Origin: Pseudomonas baetica
GTDB lineage: Bacteria; Pseudomonadota; Gammaproteobacteria; Pseudomonadales; Pseudomonadaceae
DNA length: 64,000 nucleotides
Direction: 5' to 3'
Assembly: GCF_002813455.1 (NCBI RefSeq)
Contig: NZ_PHHE01000001.1
Location: forward strand, 1,612,001-1,676,000
In this document: positions 8,556-17,849 of the stretch, one piece after another
Layout: each line of letters opens with the position of its first letter
Numbering within the stretch: the first letter of the stretch is position 1
Notes under the pieces: model-generated
Database searches by the model: none
What the model was told of the DNA's origin: nothing
The model's input: the letters and a program-made list of their open reading frames with translations, nothing else
Translations under genes and position numbers: made by a program

Positions 8556-9344
8556 TCAACGGAAAAATTCCCCGGGCGTCTCACCGAACTGTTGGCGAAA
8601 TGCAGCGATGAACGCCGACGTCGAGTCATACCCGCAGGCCAAAGCCACGTCGGTGACGCGTTCGCCCCTCTCCAGCGGCGTCAGTGCTCCGAGTAGACGC
8701 AGGCGCTGGCGCCATGCGCGAAAAGTCAGACCTGTGTCGCGCAGAAACAGGCGGCTAAGGGTTTTTTCGGTCACGCCGAATTTCTCGCTCCAGTGACTGA
8801 GTGTGGTGGGTTGTTCCGGATGCTGCTCAAGACTCTGATAGATCTGGCGTAAGCGGCTGTCTTGCGGCAGTGGCAACATCAGGTCGATTTGGGGTGCGTC
8901 GGCCAACTGATCGAGGATCACCTGGGCCAGGCGACCGTGCGGGCCGCCTTGGTCATACTCGACAGGAATCTGACTAAAGGCGCGGATCAACTCACGCAGC
9001 AAGTCGCTGACGCCGAGCACATGACAGCGCTCGGCCGCCCATCCGGCGACGCTGCAATCGATGTACAGGCTGCGCATTTCGGTGTGCGGTGAACTGAAGA
9101 CCCGATGCGGCACGCCTGCCGGAATCCACACCGCGCGTTCGGGCGGGGCGACGAAGCGTCCGGCGCTGGTCTGCACTTCGAGCACGCCCTGAATCGCGTA
9201 TGACAATTGCACCCACGGATGACTGTGGCGCCGGGTCAATGCCCGATTGGGCAGCGATTCTGTGCGGCCGTACAGCGGGCGTGGCAGGCTGGGCAGTCCG
9301 GGAATACTGCGTCTGACGCTTTTGTCGTGTCCTTTTGGCGGCAT
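8556..9344 (-). CDS. AraC-family transcriptional regulator with N-terminal cupin
   Basis: 262 residues from the ATG at 9344. The N-terminal cupin sensing region (RRHSHPWVQLSYAIQGVLEV) is followed by a C-terminal AraC/XylS double helix-turn-helix (TLSRLFLRDTGLTFRAW; VTDVALACGYDSTSAFIAAF). A longer frame reaches past 9429 but would overlap the divergent transporter, so I reject it. The gene is divergent from the BASS transporter at 9429 with an 84-base gap, so it likely controls that gene and perhaps itself (inference). Confidence 0.9.
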   Translation of the reverse strand: MPPKGHDKSVRRSIPGLPSLPRPLYGRTESLPNRALTRRHSHPWVQLSYAIQGVLEVQTSAGRFVAPPERAVWIPAGVPHRVFSSPHTEMRSLYIDCSVAGWAAERCHVLGVSDLLRELIRAFSQIPVEYDQGGPHGRLAQVILDQLADAPQIDLMLPLPQDSRLRQIYQSLEQHPEQPTTLSHWSEKFGVTEKTLSRLFLRDTGLTFRAWRQRLRLLGALTPLERGERVTDVALACGYDSTSAFIAAFRQQFGETPGEFFR

Positions 9345-9428
9345 CTGGCGGTTCTTCGGCGTTAGTCGGTAATTGCCCGTCACGTTAGAGTCGCAATCAC
9401 GTACTGGCAACCCCCGGATGAGCAAACC

Positions 9429-10427
9429 ATGACCCGCCCAAGATTCTTGCCCGACAACTTCACCCTGACCCTGATCGGCGTTGTGCTGCTGGCCAGTTTT
9501 CTGCCGGCCAGTGGTCAGGTCGCGGTCGGTTTCGGCTGGCTGACCAACATCGCCATTGCGCTGCTGTTTTTCCTCCACGGCGCCAAGCTCTCGCGTGAAT
9601 CGATCATCGCCGGCGCCGGCCACTGGCGCCTGCATCTGCTGGTGTTTGGCCTGACGTTTGTCCTGTTCCCGCTATTGGGGCTGGCGCTGAAACCGCTGTT
9701 GTCCCCGTTGATCGGCGACCCGTTGTACATGGGTATGCTTTACCTCTGCGCGTTGCCGGCCACGGTGCAGTCGGCCATCGCCTTTACTTCGCTGGCGCGG
9801 GGCAATATTCCCGCTGCGATTTGCAGTGCGGCGGCGTCCAGCCTGTTCGGGATTTTTCTCACGCCGCTGTTGGTGACACTGCTGCTCAACGTCCACGGCG
9901 ACGGCGGTTCGACCCTCGACGCGATGCTGAAAATCAGTGTGCAACTGCTGCTGCCATTCATCGCCGGGCAGATCGCCCGGCGCTGGATCGGCGCGTGGGT
10001 AGGGCGTAACAAGAACTGGCTGAAGTTTGTCGATCAGGGCTCGATTTTGCTGGTGGTCTACGGCGCATTCAGCGAAGCGGTCAACGAAGGTATCTGGCAT
10101 CAGATTCCACTCTTCGAGCTGTTGGGGTTGGTGGTGGTCTGCTGCATCTTGCTGACGCTGGTATTGGTGGCATCGACGCTGCTGGGCAAGGCGTTCGGTT
10201 TCAGCCAGGAAGATCGCATCACCATTCTGTTCTGCGGCTCGAAAAAGAGCCTGGCCACCGGTGTGCCTATGGCGCAGGTGTTGTTCGCCGGTAGCACTAT
10301 CGGCGTACTGATTCTGCCGCTGATGCTGTTCCATCAGATCCAGCTGATGGTCTGTGCGGTGTTGGCGCAGCGCTACGCAAAACGCCCGGAATCGGTGCCG
10401 GAACTGATGGCGCAGGTCGATCCTTGA
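9429..10427 (+). CDS. Bile acid:sodium symporter (BASS) family transporter, SLC10A7/YfeH-like
   Basis: 332 residues with about ten hydrophobic helices. The early segment GWLTNIAIALLFFLHGAKLSRE and the later ILFCGSKKSLATGVPMAQVLF are typical of the YfeH/SLC10A7 branch of the BASS family. Bacterial members are annotated as sodium-dependent organic anion transporters, but the natural substrate here is unknown. A GGATGAGC ribosome site precedes the ATG. The divergent AraC gene is the likely regulator. Confidence 0.9.
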   Translation: MTRPRFLPDNFTLTLIGVVLLASFLPASGQVAVGFGWLTNIAIALLFFLHGAKLSRESIIAGAGHWRLHLLVFGLTFVLFPLLGLALKPLLSPLIGDPLYMGMLYLCALPATVQSAIAFTSLARGNIPAAICSAAASSLFGIFLTPLLVTLLLNVHGDGGSTLDAMLKISVQLLLPFIAGQIARRWIGAWVGRNKNWLKFVDQGSILLVVYGAFSEAVNEGIWHQIPLFELLGLVVVCCILLTLVLVASTLLGKAFGFSQEDRITILFCGSKKSLATGVPMAQVLFAGSTIGVLILPLMLFHQIQLMVCAVLAQRYAKRPESVPELMAQVDP

Positions 10428-10533
10428 TCCGTTGACCTCATCGCAGGGGCGCACGTACAGCACTGTCATTGGCCGAACACAGGCTTCGCACCTACGCTGT
10501 TGAGCTACCGATAATTGAATGAGGTCTTGGGTC

Positions 10534-11367
10534 ATGGCAAAGGTAAAGGGCAAGGACAAGAAAAAAAGCGCCAGACAACCGACCCTTGAGCCAGCAAAGC
10601 TGAAAAACAAGGACTACCTCGAACATCTGCGCCGCTTGCACATCGAGGTGGTCAAGTTGCAGGAATGGGTCAAGGCCAAGGGCATCAAGGTGTGCATCGT
10701 TTTCGAAGGGCGCGACGGTGCCGGCAAGGGCGGGACGATCAAGGCGCTGACCGAGCGCATCAGCCCGCGGGTGTTCCGTGTCGTCGCGTTGCCGGCGCCG
10801 ACTGATCGCGAAAAAAGTCAGATGTATATCCAACGCTACCTGCCGCACTTGCCGGCCGCCGGCGAGGTGGTGATGTTTGATCGCAGTTGGTACAACCGCG
10901 CCGGCGTCGAGCGTGTGATGGGTTTTTGCACTGAAGAACAGGTGGCCGGTTTCCTCAAGGCGGTCCCGGCGGTGGAGCGTGCCATCGTTGATTCCGGCGT
11001 GATCCTGCTCAAGTACTGGCTCGAGGTCAGCGAGCAAGAGCAGACTCGGCGCCTTCAGGCGCGTATCCGGGACGGGCGCAAGATATGGAAACTGACGCCC
11101 ATGGACCTCAAGTCCTACAGCCGTTGGTATGACTATTCACGCGCGCGTGATGCCATGTTTGCCGCAACGGATTCCGAGCACGCTCCATGGCGAGTGGCTG
11201 ATTCGAACGACAAGCGCCGGGCACGCCTGAACATCATCACCGATCTGCTCAGCCACATCCCTTACGAGGACGTGGAGCGTGAGTCGGTAACACTGCCAAA
11301 ACGCCAGAAGCCTGCGGGCTATCGGGAGCCGGATTACCCCTACAATCGTGTGCCGGAAAAATTCTGA
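10534..11367 (+). CDS. ppk2: Polyphosphate kinase 2 (PPK2, single-domain)
   Basis: 277 residues from MAKVKGKDKKK, with GAGG nine bases upstream; an earlier in-frame ATG at 10519 is less likely. The Walker A region GRDGAGKGGTIKAL and the lid/Walker B region DRSWYNRAGVERVMGF identify PPK2, which phosphorylates nucleoside diphosphates from polyphosphate. A single domain of this size matches class I or II. The lysine-rich N-terminus is usual. A lone CTGTCAT lies upstream, but a second copy in register is missing, so I do not claim a Pho box. Confidence 0.93.
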   Translation: MAKVKGKDKKKSARQPTLEPAKLKNKDYLEHLRRLHIEVVKLQEWVKAKGIKVCIVFEGRDGAGKGGTIKALTERISPRVFRVVALPAPTDREKSQMYIQRYLPHLPAAGEVVMFDRSWYNRAGVERVMGFCTEEQVAGFLKAVPAVERAIVDSGVILLKYWLEVSEQEQTRRLQARIRDGRKIWKLTPMDLKSYSRWYDYSRARDAMFAATDSEHAPWRVADSNDKRRARLNIITDLLSHIPYEDVERESVTLPKRQKPAGYREPDYPYNRVPEKF

Positions 11368-11373
11368 AGGGGC

Positions 11374-11395
11374 GGCTGGAGCATCCGCTCCAGCC
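11374..11395 (+). terminator. Hairpin after PPK2
   Basis: GGCTGGAGC and GCTCCAGCC form a perfect 9-base stem with loop ATCC, seven bases after the stop. There is no T-run, so it is an mRNA-end hairpin or a weak terminator. Confidence 0.45.
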
Positions 11396-11406
11396 ATGGC
11401 CGTGTA

Positions 11407-11598
11407 TCAGCGTCGATGCATTCGCGGCTGGATCTGCTGGGTGGGCACGATGCCCGACCCTGTTCGATTGTTGCCACCGTTCACTGACGATTGGTTTTGC
11501 GCGTCGCGTTCATCTCTACTGCCATTGTCGTGGCAAGACGATCCGCCCAGACAGATGGCGATGGCGAGCAGCAAGAGCGGGCTTATCGATGGGTACAT
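11407..11598 (-). CDS. Possible small membrane-anchored hypothetical protein
   Basis: 63 residues from MYPSISPLLLLAIAICLG, chosen because GGAG lies seven bases before this ATG. The start is a hydrophobic segment ending in SSC, loosely resembling a lipobox, followed by a polar tail rich in Asn, Ser and Gln. I do not recognise it. It is convergent with PPK2 and could be spurious; the hydrophobic start and ribosome site are the only support. Confidence 0.4.
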   Translation of the reverse strand: MYPSISPLLLLAIAICLGGSSCHDNGSRDERDAQNQSSVNGGNNRTGSGIVPTQQIQPRMHRR

Positions 11599-11789
11599 GG
11601 CAATCTCCATCACTTGTACGTCAAGCGACCTGGATTCCGGTCCATGGAGTTTTATCAAGAAGGGGGCGCGTAGTGCGCAGAGATGTGCAGCGGCTACGCG
11701 TTCTCAAAGCATAGGCGATGGTCGGGACCTCCTGTCAGAAAGTCGCGGCAGATGGCTTGGTGAATGGGGGGCAATCGACAAGGTGCCAC

Positions 11790-12395
11790 TCAACCGGCCC
11801 CGGTATATCGCACGGCTGCTGCCGCCCGGGAGGGTACGTTCAACGCGCGCAGCAACGAAGACACGTGAATCCTCACCGTAAACGGCGAGATATCCAGCGC
11901 CCGGGCAATTTCCTTGTTGGTCTTGCCCTGAGCGATCAGCCGTAACACCTCCTGCTGACGGGGCGTGAGGGCGGCGCCGGTTTCCAGCCGCAGCAAGCCT
12001 GACGGGGCAAACTTCACCAGCACTTCACCTTCGCGGATCGCCAGGATCGCTTGGCCGATCTCCTCCGGGGCAATGTTTTTGCCGATGAAACCGTCGATGC
12101 CCGCCGCCATGACTTCGCTGATCAGCGCCTCATCATCCACCATCGACACCACGATCAGCGTGGTGCGCGGCAGGCGTCGGCGTAGTTCGGCGAGCTGGCT
12201 GACGCAGGTGAGGCCGGGAAAACGCAGATCCAGAATCAGGCTGTCCGGCTCATCACCGCAGGGCAACAGCGCCATTACGGCGTCCAGGTCGCCAGCTTCT
12301 TCAAGACTCGCTTCGGGCAGCAGACGCTGGACAGTGCGCAGCATGGCCTCGCGAAACATCGGGTGATCGTCGGCTATGATGATTCGGTATGTCAT
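11790..12395 (-). CDS. LuxR-type (NarL/FixJ) response regulator
   Basis: 201 residues. The receiver domain has the acidic pair ([14 protein letters not shown]), phospho-acceptor Asp in LILDLRFPG and the conserved Lys in [11 protein letters not shown]. The C-terminal LuxR helix-turn-helix is [22 protein letters not shown]. It is divergent from a hybrid histidine kinase with a 114-base gap, so the two probably form one phosphorelay. Resemblance to the two-component pairs near ethanol-oxidation genes of pseudomonads is general only; no target is visible here. Confidence 0.92.
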   Translation of the reverse strand: MTYRIIIADDHPMFREAMLRTVQRLLPEASLEEAGDLDAVMALLPCGDEPDSLILDLRFPGLTCVSQLAELRRRLPRTTLIVVSMVDDEALISEVMAAGIDGFIGKNIAPEEIGQAILAIREGEVLVKFAPSGLLRLETGAALTPRQQEVLRLIAQGKTNKEIARALDISPFTVRIHVSSLLRALNVPSRAAAAVRYTGAG

Positions 12396-12509
12396 GGCGT
12401 GACCCTCCCTGGGTCAGGCGTTGTTCTTGGCAAGCACCTTAGCACTGGGCGCAAGGGTTGCCTGTAGGCTCATTCCGAATATGACGATTGCGACACAAGG
12501 ACGTTAATC

Positions 12510-14135
12510 ATGAAGTTCGAGAAAAACACCGAACTCGATCAGGCTAACCTGCGCATCATCATCGCCAGCATTGCGGTGGTCTACATCGGCGTACTTGGCT
12601 TTTTGCCGGGCCAGCGCTTCGATACCTACCTGCCGGTGATTACCTATATTGGTCTGTTTTTGCTGGTCTCAATCGTGCTGCGTCAGACGATAGTGCGCTG
12701 GCCGGGGCATTACCCGGCGCGGCGGATTTTCGCCATGGTCCACGACTACACCGGTACCTGTTTCGGGCTGGTGGTGGGCGGCGAGGCGGCGTTGCCGCTG
12801 TACGCGGTGATTATCTGGGTCAACCTCGGCAATGGTATGCGTTACGGTTCGCGCTATCTGGCGATTGCCACGGTACTGGCGTTGTTGGCCTTGCTGGTGG
12901 TGTATCGCCTGACGCCGGTGTGGCAGGCGCAACCGTTCATGGTATTGATGCTGATGATCACCAGCACGGTGATCCCGTTCTACGCGCACCTGCTGCTGGA
13001 GCGCACGCGCAAGGCTTCCGAAGAAGCGGTCGCGGCCAATCTGGAAAAATCACGCTTTCTCGCCCAGGCCAGCCATGACTTGCGTCAGCCGATTCACTCC
13101 ATCGGCCTGTTTACCGCGTGTCTGCGTGAGTCGCGGTTGGGGGATGAGGAGCGGCGGCTGGTCGACAACATCGACCGTTCGCTGCTCAATGTGTCGCAGT
13201 TGTTCCGCTCGATTCTCGACCTGTACACCCTCGATAACGGGCGGATTCTGCCAAAACTGCAAGCCGTGAATCTGGGCGAGTGGCTTGCCGATCTGATTCG
13301 CCAGAACGCCGAAGCCGCACGTTGGGCAGGCGTGGAATTGCGCCTGCGACCTTGTGAACGCTGGGTTCGAACCGACCCGGCGCTGCTCGCGACCATGGTG
13401 CAGAACGTGCTGTCCAACTGCTTCAAATACGGCGCGCACCAGCCGGTGCTGATTGGCGTGCGCAAGCGCGGGGCAGGACTGGCCATTGTCATCCATGACC
13501 GCGGCAACGGCATCGCCGAGGAGCATTTGCCCAAGGTTTTCGAGGAGTTTTACCGGGTTCGTCAGGTGCGCGACAAAGATGTCGAAGGCGTGGGGCTGGG
13601 CCTGTCGATCGTCAAACGTCTGGGGCAGTTGATCGGAGTCGAAGTCGCGCTGCGCTCACGACTCGGGCGGGGTACGGCTGTCACCTTGTCTGGCTTGCCA
13701 TTGGCGGCGCCGCAGCAGATGCAGATCAACCGCGATGACGCACGACAAGTCGGCCTGTTGACCGGGCTGAAGGTGTGCCTGGTGGAGGATGACCACAACG
13801 TGCTGATGGCGACCTCGGCGTTGCTGGAACGTTGGGGCTGTGAGGTGCAGGCCGAACTGAGCGGGCGGGATTTGACCACCGATTGCGACATCATCGTCGC
13901 CGACTTCGATCTTGGCACCCATGCTACGGGTATCGAGTGTATTGACGACGTGCGCCGCCAACGCGGCTTTGCGGTGCCAGCGATGATCATCACCGGGCAT
14001 GACATCGAAAAAATACAGGCGGCCTTGCACGACCGCCAAATTGCCATCCTGTCCAAACCGGTACGCCCGGCCGAGCTGCGCGCGACCTTGCGTGCCCTGC
14101 GCGACCGGCAAACCGAGCCGGTCGAGGAGGTTTAG
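12510..14135 (+). CDS. Hybrid sensor histidine kinase/response regulator
   Basis: 541 residues. Six or so membrane helices fill the first 165 residues, with almost no periplasmic loop, so the signal is probably sensed in the membrane. Then come a dimerisation/phosphoacceptor domain with His in SHDLRQPIHSIGLF near residue 190, an ATPase domain (VLSNCFKYG N-box; GVGLGLSIVKRLG) and a C-terminal receiver with VEDDHNV and phospho-acceptor VADFDL. The receiver-bearing kinase and the divergent LuxR-type regulator probably work together. The stimulus is unknown. Confidence 0.92.
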   Translation: MKFEKNTELDQANLRIIIASIAVVYIGVLGFLPGQRFDTYLPVITYIGLFLLVSIVLRQTIVRWPGHYPARRIFAMVHDYTGTCFGLVVGGEAALPLYAVIIWVNLGNGMRYGSRYLAIATVLALLALLVVYRLTPVWQAQPFMVLMLMITSTVIPFYAHLLLERTRKASEEAVAANLEKSRFLAQASHDLRQPIHSIGLFTACLRESRLGDEERRLVDNIDRSLLNVSQLFRSILDLYTLDNGRILPKLQAVNLGEWLADLIRQNAEAARWAGVELRLRPCERWVRTDPALLATMVQNVLSNCFKYGAHQPVLIGVRKRGAGLAIVIHDRGNGIAEEHLPKVFEEFYRVRQVRDKDVEGVGLGLSIVKRLGQLIGVEVALRSRLGRGTAVTLSGLPLAAPQQMQINRDDARQVGLLTGLKVCLVEDDHNVLMATSALLERWGCEVQAELSGRDLTTDCDIIVADFDLGTHATGIECIDDVRRQRGFAVPAMIITGHDIEKIQAALHDRQIAILSKPVRPAELRATLRALRDRQTEPVEEV

Positions 14136-14136
14136 C

Positions 14137-14445
14137 TCAACGCTTGCAGAGATAGTCCTGAGTGATGGTGGTTTGCAGACAGTTGTACTGGCCCATGGTG
14201 CGGCAGATGTTTTTCTCTGAGCCGGTGACCTCGGCATTTTTGTAGCCCCAGGTCTTGCAGCGTTGCGCGGCGACGGTCAGGCCTTGTTCGGCGCTGGTCT
14301 GGCCACTTTCGAACTGGCCCAGTTCATAGGAAACCTGGACGACGCCATCGTTTTTGCTGCCGCCTGTGGCCTCCCATTGTTTCGGCGTGGCGCAGCCGGT
14401 CAGGAAGAGCGCGGTGAGGGTGAGTGTTGCGATCAGGGTTTTCAT
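14137..14445 (-). CDS. YecR-like lipoprotein
   Basis: 102 residues. A lipoprotein signal peptide ends in the lipobox LTGC at residues 15-18. The rest, with WEATGGSKNDGVVQVSYELGQ and several cysteines (RCKTWGY, NICRTMG, YLCKR), resembles the YecR family of small lipoproteins. The function is unknown; in enterobacteria yecR lies near flagellar genes, but there are none here. It overlaps nothing and ends one base from the kinase stop, convergent with it. Confidence 0.75.
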   Translation of the reverse strand: MKTLIATLTLTALFLTGCATPKQWEATGGSKNDGVVQVSYELGQFESGQTSAEQGLTVAAQRCKTWGYKNAEVTGSEKNICRTMGQYNCLQTTITQDYLCKR

Positions 14446-14517
14446 GATGGGACGTAGTCCTTTACCGAGGCGGGAGAGTTATTGAAACGGAATTGGCGAA
14501 GCGCCTTTGGGCAGGCA

Positions 14518-14793
14518 CTACAGGGGCGGCTTCATCATGCCCATGCTGGCCACGGCGATGATGACGCCGCTGGGCAATTCACAGTTGTATTCCCCGGCCG
14601 GGGTGTAGGCGGTGTAGTAGGTGAGGGTGCTGTCGTTGCGGATGTTGTCGATTTTCGAGACCGGTTTTCCGATAACGGTTTGCGCGCGTTCTTTCATGCT
14701 GGCTTCGGTGGGTTTGACGGTCTGGCACCCGGCGATGCCGAGCAGCAGGGCACTGACGACAGTCATTTTGCAGAGGGGGATATGCAGTTTCAT
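14518..14793 (-). CDS. Small hypothetical lipoprotein
   Basis: 91 residues. The signal peptide ends in a lipobox IAGC near residue 23, so the protein should be acylated at the membrane. The mature part (QTVKPTEASMKERAQTVIGK; YNCELPSGVIIAVASMG) is not one I recognise beyond similarity to small SmpA/OmlA-like lipoproteins in the KxxSxI pattern. It lies upstream of the YecR-like gene on the same strand, 72 bases away, so they could be cotranscribed. Confidence 0.65.
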   Translation of the reverse strand: MKLHIPLCKMTVVSALLLGIAGCQTVKPTEASMKERAQTVIGKPVSKIDNIRNDSTLTYYTAYTPAGEYNCELPSGVIIAVASMGMMKPPL

Positions 14794-15059
14794 GGTATTT
14801 CTTCCTTGGTGTTGTTCTGATTTCCAGGCACAACGATCCTGAGCACCGCCAGGTGGCAGTGTTGAGGAACATCGAGGGTTGCGAGGGAATATAGCGCCGG
14901 GTGGCGGAGCGGTCGATTAGCACAAATGTGCTAGTGCGCAGCGGGAATGGACGGGTGTTAGGCGCTTCCCTTCCTGCACGTTCTGCGCAAAGCTCAATTC
15001 AGTCTAAAAACCCTGCGCCGCCTCCGTAACCGTTTGCTAGGCTCAAAGGTGTAGGTGAA

Positions 15060-15300
15060 GACGCAGACTGATGCGCAAACGGATAGCAAGGGGACGTGGG
15101 GCGCGTTCCGAAGGGTGCACGGTTAGAAAGATCTCCGCGCTGAGATCCAGCCCTTATGCCGTGTGAAGCAGCCGAGGCCGTACTTTTCAATTTCGCCCGG
15201 TACTGTGAGAAGCCTGATAAACCTTGTAAGCCAGAGACCAGCGCTGGCCGCCTACTCGAACCAACAAAGCCCGCATCGTGCGGGCTTTGTCGTTCTTGCA
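15060..15300 (+). ncRNA. Candidate structured ncRNA in a 510-base gap, possibly C4-antisense-RNA-like
   Basis: The gap 14794-15303 has no convincing gene. It contains nested complementary segments: GATCTC and GAGATC in 15133-15155, GCACGG and CCGTGT around 15117-15167, and CCGTTTGC near 15030 with GCAAACGG near 15074. The run continues to CTACTCGAACCAAC and ends at an intrinsic terminator at 15264. The 3' part recalls, from memory only, the C4 antisense RNA class known from phages and pseudomonads. The strand is inferred from the T-rich flank after the hairpin; the boundaries are approximate. Confidence 0.35.
15264..15297. terminator. Bidirectional-type terminator
   Basis: ACAAAGCCCGCA and TGCGGGCTTTGT form a perfect 12-base stem with loop TCG. 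It can end the cystathionine operon on the minus strand (stop at 15304) and any plus-strand RNA from the gap before it. Confidence 0.75.
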
Positions 15301-15303
15301 GGT

Positions 15304-16476
15304 CTAGATTTTCGACAGCGCGTGCGCCAGATCAGCGCGCAGGTCGTCGATGTCTTCAACACCCACCGACAGACGCACCAAGCCGTCACCGATGCCCAGT
15401 TTAGCCCGGGTTTCAGGCGGAATGGTGGCGTGGGTCATGATCGCCGGGTGCTCGATCAGGCTCTCGACGCCCCCCAGGCTTTCGGCCAGCGCGAAGATTT
15501 CCACGTTCTCCAGGAAGCGCCGCGCGCCAGCCAGATCCGTATTCAGATCAACAGAAATCATCCCGCCGAAACCGCGCATCTGCCGCTTGGCCAATTCATG
15601 CTGTGGGTGCGACACAAGGCCTGGGTAGTAGACGCGTTTGACCTGCGGTTGCTGTTCCAGCCACTGCGCCAGATCCAGGGCGTTGCTGCAATGCCGCTCC
15701 ATGCGCAGCGCCAGAGTCTTCACTCCACGCAACGTCAGAAACGCGTCGAACGGCCCGGAAATCGCACCGACCGCGTTTTGCAAAAAGCCCAGTCGTTCGG
15801 CCAGTTCTGCGTTCTGCCCGACCACGGCGATGCCGCCGATGACGTCGGAGTGCCCGTTGAGATACTTGGTGGTCGAGTGCAACACGATGTCGAAACCCAG
15901 TTCCAGCGGACGCTGGATATACGGGCTGGCGAAGGTGTTGTCGGCCACGCTGATGATCCCGCGGGCACGGCAGATGCGCGCGATGGCAGCCAGATCCGAC
16001 AGGCTCAGCAGCGGGTTGGTCGGCGACTCGACGATGACCAGGCGCGTGTCGTCCTGCAGCGCCGCTTCAAACGCCGACAGGTCAGTCAGATCGACGTAGC
16101 TGAAACGATGTCCGGCGCTGCGCTGGCGCACCTTGTCGAACAGGCGGAAGGTGCCGCCGTACAGGTCATTGCCGGAGATAACGTGCGACCCGGCATCGAT
16201 CAGTTCGAGGACCGTGGAAATCGTCGCCAGCCCGGACGCGAACGCAAACGCCTGAGTGCCCCCTTCCAGATCCGCCACGCAACGCTCCAGCGCGAAGCGC
16301 GTCGGGTTGTGCGAGCGGCCGTAGTCGAAGCCCTTGTGCACGCCGGGGCTGTCTTGCAGGTAGGTGGAGTTGGCGTAGATTGGCGGCATCAGCGCCCCGG
16401 TGGTCGGGTCAGGCTCCTGCCCGGCATGGATCACTCGGGTCGCGAAGCCTTGGGAATTCTTGTCGTGCTGACTCAT
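15304..16476 (-). CDS. Cystathionine gamma-lyase/gamma-synthase family PLP enzyme
   Basis: 390 residues, the full family length. The PLP-binding Lys is in [12 protein letters not shown], and [16 protein letters not shown] and [13 protein letters not shown] are conserved family segments. Overlap of four bases with the cystathionine beta-synthase gene upstream argues for reverse transsulfuration, in which this enzyme cleaves cystathionine to cysteine, 2-oxobutyrate and ammonia. A gamma-synthase role (O-succinylhomoserine plus cysteine) cannot be excluded from sequence alone. Confidence 0.9.
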   Translation of the reverse strand: MSQHDKNSQGFATRVIHAGQEPDPTTGALMPPIYANSTYLQDSPGVHKGFDYGRSHNPTRFALERCVADLEGGTQAFAFASGLATISTVLELIDAGSHVISGNDLYGGTFRLFDKVRQRSAGHRFSYVDLTDLSAFEAALQDDTRLVIVESPTNPLLSLSDLAAIARICRARGIISVADNTFASPYIQRPLELGFDIVLHSTTKYLNGHSDVIGGIAVVGQNAELAERLGFLQNAVGAISGPFDAFLTLRGVKTLALRMERHCSNALDLAQWLEQQPQVKRVYYPGLVSHPQHELAKRQMRGFGGMISVDLNTDLAGARRFLENVEIFALAESLGGVESLIEHPAIMTHATIPPETRAKLGIGDGLVRLSVGVEDIDDLRADLAHALSKI

Positions 16477-17849
16477 GCGAGGGATCTCCGTAATTGGTTG
16501 AGCATGTCGGTGCGAGTGATCAGGCCATGGAAGCCAGAAGCGTCGGCGATGATGGCGACGAGGCCGCGGCTGAGCACCGATTCCAGCTCAGAGAGGGGCG
16601 CACCGGGGGCGAGGGTTTGCAGTTTGTCGGTCATCACGCTGGAGACCGACTGGCTGAAACGCGCGGCATCTTCGTGAACGGCCAGCAGAATGTCCGATTC
16701 GTCGATCACGCCGACCAGTGCCTTGCCTTCAACCAGCACCGGCAGTTGCGAAACGTCCGCCAGTCGCATGCGCTGGAACGCGGTCAGCAAGGTGTCGTCG
16801 GGACCGACGCTGATCACCCGGCCATCCTCGAAACGTCGGGCGATCAGATCGCGCAAGTCGCCGTAGCCCTTGCGCTGCAACAAGCCCTGATCGGTCATCC
16901 ATTGGTCGTTGTAGACTTTCGACAAGTAGCGCGTGCCGGTGTCGCAAACGAAACTGACCACGCGTTTTGGCTCGGTTTGTTCGCGGCAGTAACGCAGCGC
17001 GGCGGCGAGCAGGGTACCGGTGGATGAACCACCGAGAATGCCTTCGGCACGCAGTAATTGACGGGCGTGATCGAAGCTTTCTTCGTCGCTGATCGAATAC
17101 GCGTGGCGCACGCTGGAGAGGTCGGTGATCGACGGAATGAAGTCTTCGCCGATGCCTTCGACCGCCCAAGAACCGGGGGTTGGCAGCGAGTCGTCGCGGC
17201 TGTATTGCGCCATCACCGAGCCGACCGGATCGGCCAGGACCATTTGCAGATCCGGTTGTACGCGTTTGAAGAATCGCGTCAGCCCGGTCAGCGTGCCGGC
17301 CGAACCCACACCGACGACGATGGCGTCCAGGTCATGTTCAGTCTGTGCCCAGATCTCTGGCGCGGTGCTGCATTCATGAGCCAGCGGGTTGGCCGGATTG
17401 TTGAACTGGTCGGCGAAGAACGCGCCGGGAATGTCTTTCGCCAGTCGTGCGGCGACGTCCTGGTAATACTCGGGATGGCCCTTGCCGACATCGGAACGGG
17501 TGATGTGTACTTCGGCGCCCATGGCCTTCAAGTGCAGGACTTTCTCGGTGGACATCTTGTCGGGCACCACCAGCACCACGCGATAACCTTTGGCGCGGCC
17601 AACCAGTGCCAGACCCAGGCCGGTGTTGCCGGCGGTGGCCTCGACGATGGTGCCACCGGGTTTGAGGCGGCCATCACGTTCAGCGGCATCGATCATCGCC
17701 AGACCGATGCGATCCTTGATCGATCCACCGGGGTTTTGTGATTCGAGTTTGAGAAACAGTGTGCAGGGGCCGGTATCGAAGCGGGTCACTTGTACCAGCG
17801 GCGTATTGCCGATCAGCCCAAGTACGGCAGGGCGTGAATCCTTTGACAT
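16473..17849 (-). CDS. Cystathionine beta-synthase
   Basis: 458 residues starting at MSKDSRPAVLGLIGNTPLVQ, preceded by GAGGTGAAGAG. The PLP-dependent fold type II domain (residues 1 to about 320) has the PLP Lys in GSIKDRIGLAM and the phosphate loop GVGSAGTLTGL. Two CBS repeats follow (VISVGPDDTLLTAFQRMR; LVAIIADASGFHGLITRTD). It condenses serine and homocysteine to cystathionine and forms an operon with the overlapping gamma-lyase gene, so methionine sulfur can be turned into cysteine. CBS repeats often sense adenosyl ligands, but no regulation is visible. Confidence 0.93.
   Translation of the reverse strand: MSKDSRPAVLGLIGNTPLVQVTRFDTGPCTLFLKLESQNPGGSIKDRIGLAMIDAAERDGRLKPGGTIVEATAGNTGLGLALVGRAKGYRVVLVVPDKMSTEKVLHLKAMGAEVHITRSDVGKGHPEYYQDVAARLAKDIPGAFFADQFNNPANPLAHECSTAPEIWAQTEHDLDAIVVGVGSAGTLTGLTRFFKRVQPDLQMVLADPVGSVMAQYSRDDSLPTPGSWAVEGIGEDFIPSITDLSSVRHAYSISDEESFDHARQLLRAEGILGGSSTGTLLAAALRYCREQTEPKRVVSFVCDTGTRYLSKVYNDQWMTDQGLLQRKGYGDLRDLIARRFEDGRVISVGPDDTLLTAFQRMRLADVSQLPVLVEGKALVGVIDESDILLAVHEDAARFSQSVSSVMTDKLQTLAPGAPLSELESVLSRGLVAIIADASGFHGLITRTDMLNQLRRSLA

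Noticed and set aside
10463..10469. CTGTCAT upstream of PPK2 as a Pho box
   Set aside because: The partner half-site 11 bases away is missing, so a single heptamer is not enough.
15163..16677. 504-codon open frame opposite the cystathionine genes
   Set aside because: Antisense shadow of two well-conserved PLP enzymes.
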